The notes under the pieces were generated by a model. That model worked only from the letters and a program-made list of their open reading frames with translations. It was not told where the DNA came from and ran no database searches. 64,000 bases of DNA, taken from Quillaja saponaria (lineage: Eukaryota > Streptophyta > Magnoliopsida > Fabales > Quillajaceae). The stretch spans positions 8,804,001-8,868,000 of the forward strand of contig CM055609.1 of NCBI GenBank assembly GCA_029379385.1, in the 5' to 3' direction. The position numbers and the translations under genes were made by a program. This document shows, piece after piece, positions 62,180 to 64,000 of the stretch (the first letter of the stretch is position 1; the number at the start of each line of letters is the position of its first letter).

Positions 62180-62915
62180 AATCCAATGATCCTGGTGTTC
62201 ACATGGAAATTTCAGATTTCACTGAGCCCAAGGAAAACGATAAACCAGAGATGCATGGAAAGAAAGGAAAGAAAAAGGAAAAGGACAAAGAACAGTCCAA
62301 GAACTGACCATCAATCTGTCTAAGTGAGCTCAAAAACAGTTGAAGTGAGACTTAACATAATGCAGATTGCAAAGGCATGCCATATATATATAATACTAAA
62401 ATGCCAAAGAATAAATCCATGTGTTATAAGGAAGTTTTCAGTAAAGAGGTGCAGCTAATGGACTGCATGTTAAGCATGTAGCAATAAATGTAATGTTAAG
62501 TATTTAGCAATAAATGCAAGCTAATTATTAGCTCTTCTTGAGTCTTCTTAATTTGCTTGAATTTTATTTATTCTAGCTAGCTAGCATGTAATCGTGCAAA
62601 TAAGTTTTATTTGAAAAATGTATTTTATTGTTTTTAAGAAATTCAAAATGACAAAAAAGTTAATTATCAAATCACAACGGGTACACAAAACATAAAGAAA
62701 CTCATATCCACATTCTTACATTTGAATTGCTAATTATATATAATACATACCTTGTTTAAGAAACTGATTCCTTTGTGTTTACAACTAATGAAGAGATAGC
62801 ACCAATGGTGGTCATAGGTTTAACTAAGGGGTCAAGTTGTAAATTTTTTTGGTTGAATATTCGGGTAGATATAGGTTAACTATGTAATGAACAATTAATC
62901 AACACCTCGTTATAG
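62180..62915 (+). pseudogene. Broken partial copy 2 of the 157-aa protein gene
   Basis: Starts in the parent's NDPGVHLEI segment (copy reads NDPGVHMEISDFTEPKE) and keeps the frame to the shared KEQSKN-type stop at 62305-62307. It then follows the parent's 3' flank in order (TAGCTCTTC-TGAGTCTTCTT, TTCTAGCTAGCTA, GGGTACACAAAACATAAA, CACCAATGRTGG, AGGTTTAAC) to about 62915. The first two thirds of the gene and the promoter are absent. Confidence 0.88.
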
Positions 62916-62923
62916 TATATAAT

Positions 62924-63073
62924 CGACGGATAAGACCTAGGCACAACAAACCAGTCACACAGGTCTTGGTTCAATGGTCTAATTCATTCGTAGAATATAC
63001 GACATTGGAGGACTGGGAAACTCTGCAAGCTCAATTTCTTGATTTTCACTCTCGAGGACAAGGGTGGTTTTGA
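62924..63073 (+). pseudogene. Ty3/gypsy retrotransposon polyprotein C-terminus, relic
   Basis: An open frame of about 49 codons to TGA at 63071-63073 reads KPVTQVLVQWSN, then LEDWETLQAQFLDFHSRGQG. This is the chromodomain-like tail of plant Ty3/gypsy polyproteins (VTQVLVQWS...ATWEDW...FPDFHLEDK). Further similar words follow out of frame (ERGNVVTGP). Integrase and reverse transcriptase are absent, and no LTR was recognised. Confidence 0.7.
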
Positions 63074-64000
63074 GAGGGGGAATGTTGTTACAGGGCCATA
63101 AGAAATGTCACCGTTTTGGGTTAACTTAGGATGGGTTATTGTAATGGACCTACGGCTAGTTGGAGAAGGGAAACGACACTGCATTTCAATGTCTGTTTTC
63201 TGTTACCAATTTAGGATAAGAAAGAAGGCTGCTTGCTGGTGTGCAACGGGTCAATAGGAATTCTGTTAGAATCTACAGTTGTATTGGATGAGTCGAGATT
63301 TGGGTGTAATGATTATCTGATAATCTGGGTGTAATGACCAAGGTTTAAAAATTTGTGTCGATTCGGTCGAAACGTTTCCGTTTCTACACTATCAGAAATG
63401 AAACTTACTTACAAAAACGCCACCACTGTTTCCACACGAAATAGGGGCGTTTCCACACAAAACAAGGTTTTTTCTATAGTTTTCAAGAAACGGGTCAACA
63501 AAAACTTGATATTTTCAGAATTTAAAAATTTAAAGTTTTGGCTTTAGTTCTATTCTTATTTTAGGATTTCAATTTTATTTTTTTATTCTTATTTGATGTA
63601 TATTCAGATAGTATAATTTAGCGAGAAAAGTTCTTTTTAGGATTTCTTGCATGTTTGGTTTCTTGGTCTTTTATTTACTTATTTATATTTATACAAATAT
63701 TTTGTATTAATTTAGTTTAACTTAGAGATGAATAGTATTAAAATTTAAGATATATATATCTTAGATTCAAATTAAAAAAATTTCTTAAATATGGGTTGAG
63801 CACCTGCAAGTCATCACTGTTGGTTAGATGTGATTATAATGTGATATTTTCTACAATTTGTATATCTATGTTTAGAATTTTACTTTGTTATGTATTTAAT
63901 AGTATTTTATGTACTAAACTAATAATGTTGAATACTTAAAATTATTATGATGTGTTTTATTAGATATTTTAATGTGTTTCCACAAAAATTAGCATTTCCA
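63074..64000. other. Right edge: AT-rich DNA with repeated GTTTCC words
   Basis: 63340-63500 holds repeated CGTTTCC/GTTTCCACAC words (near 63372, 63428, 63449, and again at the window end). They look like the subterminal zone of a DNA transposon running past the edge. No gene is seen. Confidence 0.4.

Noticed and set aside
1..64000. CRISPR array, prokaryotic operon or viral gene cluster
   Set aside because: No regularly spaced repeats of CRISPR type and no viral genes. The spliced plant genes show a nuclear plant genome.

Overview
This is nuclear DNA from a dicot plant. The reasons are AT-rich intergenic deserts, short GT-AG introns with T-rich acceptors, plant-only gene families (a DYW-class PPR protein, cellulose synthase, WAT1/UMAMIT), a cytosolic-type tRNA-Glu and plant hAT and Helitron transposons. 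The sequence alone does not fix the species.

Layout. 94-2419 (+): 3' part of an LRR receptor kinase close to Arabidopsis At5g45780, cut by the left edge. 2420-8434: AT-rich spacer. 8435-12533 (+): RING-CH (RINGv) membrane protein with one 3.2-kb intron. 13698-13770 (+): tRNA-Glu(CTC). 15025-17812 (-) and 18085-20721 (+): a divergent pair, a Rho-N domain plastid-type protein and the DOT4 PPR protein, separated by 272 bp. 21776-25549: a 3.8-kb hAT transposon with intact ends but a dead transposase. 26061-32303 (-): secondary-wall cellulose synthase of the CESA8/IRX1 type, 13 exons, with a net +2 frame break in exon 6. 34519-39922 (-): WDR53-like WD40 protein, 11 exons. 41749-46667 (-): 915-aa plant protein of unknown function with an internal 101-residue tandem duplication. 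51020-51190 (-): a 56-aa single-exon ORF of high GC content in an AT-rich desert. 55597-56070 (+): a small charged protein of unknown function, with two broken partial copies at 61676-62170 and 62180-62915. 56843-58866: probable non-autonomous Helitron. 59519-61380 (-): WAT1-related (EamA) transporter gene with several frame breaks. The right end holds a Ty3/gypsy polyprotein relic and unassigned repeats.

The core gene set (At5g45780-type kinase, Rho-N protein, DOT4, CESA8, WD40 protein) corresponds, as I recall it, to genes split between two Arabidopsis blocks (At4g18740-18780 and At5g45760-45780). The window may therefore keep the order from before that duplication. The genes do not form one pathway. 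CESA8 makes secondary-wall cellulose; DOT4 and the Rho-N protein are organelle RNA factors.

The points most worth a second look are the frame break in CESA8, the cluster of frame breaks that mostly look like small insertions in the WAT1 gene, the in-frame 303-bp tandem duplication, the 56-aa ORF, and the 3' duplications of the 55.6-kb gene that flank the WAT1 gene.
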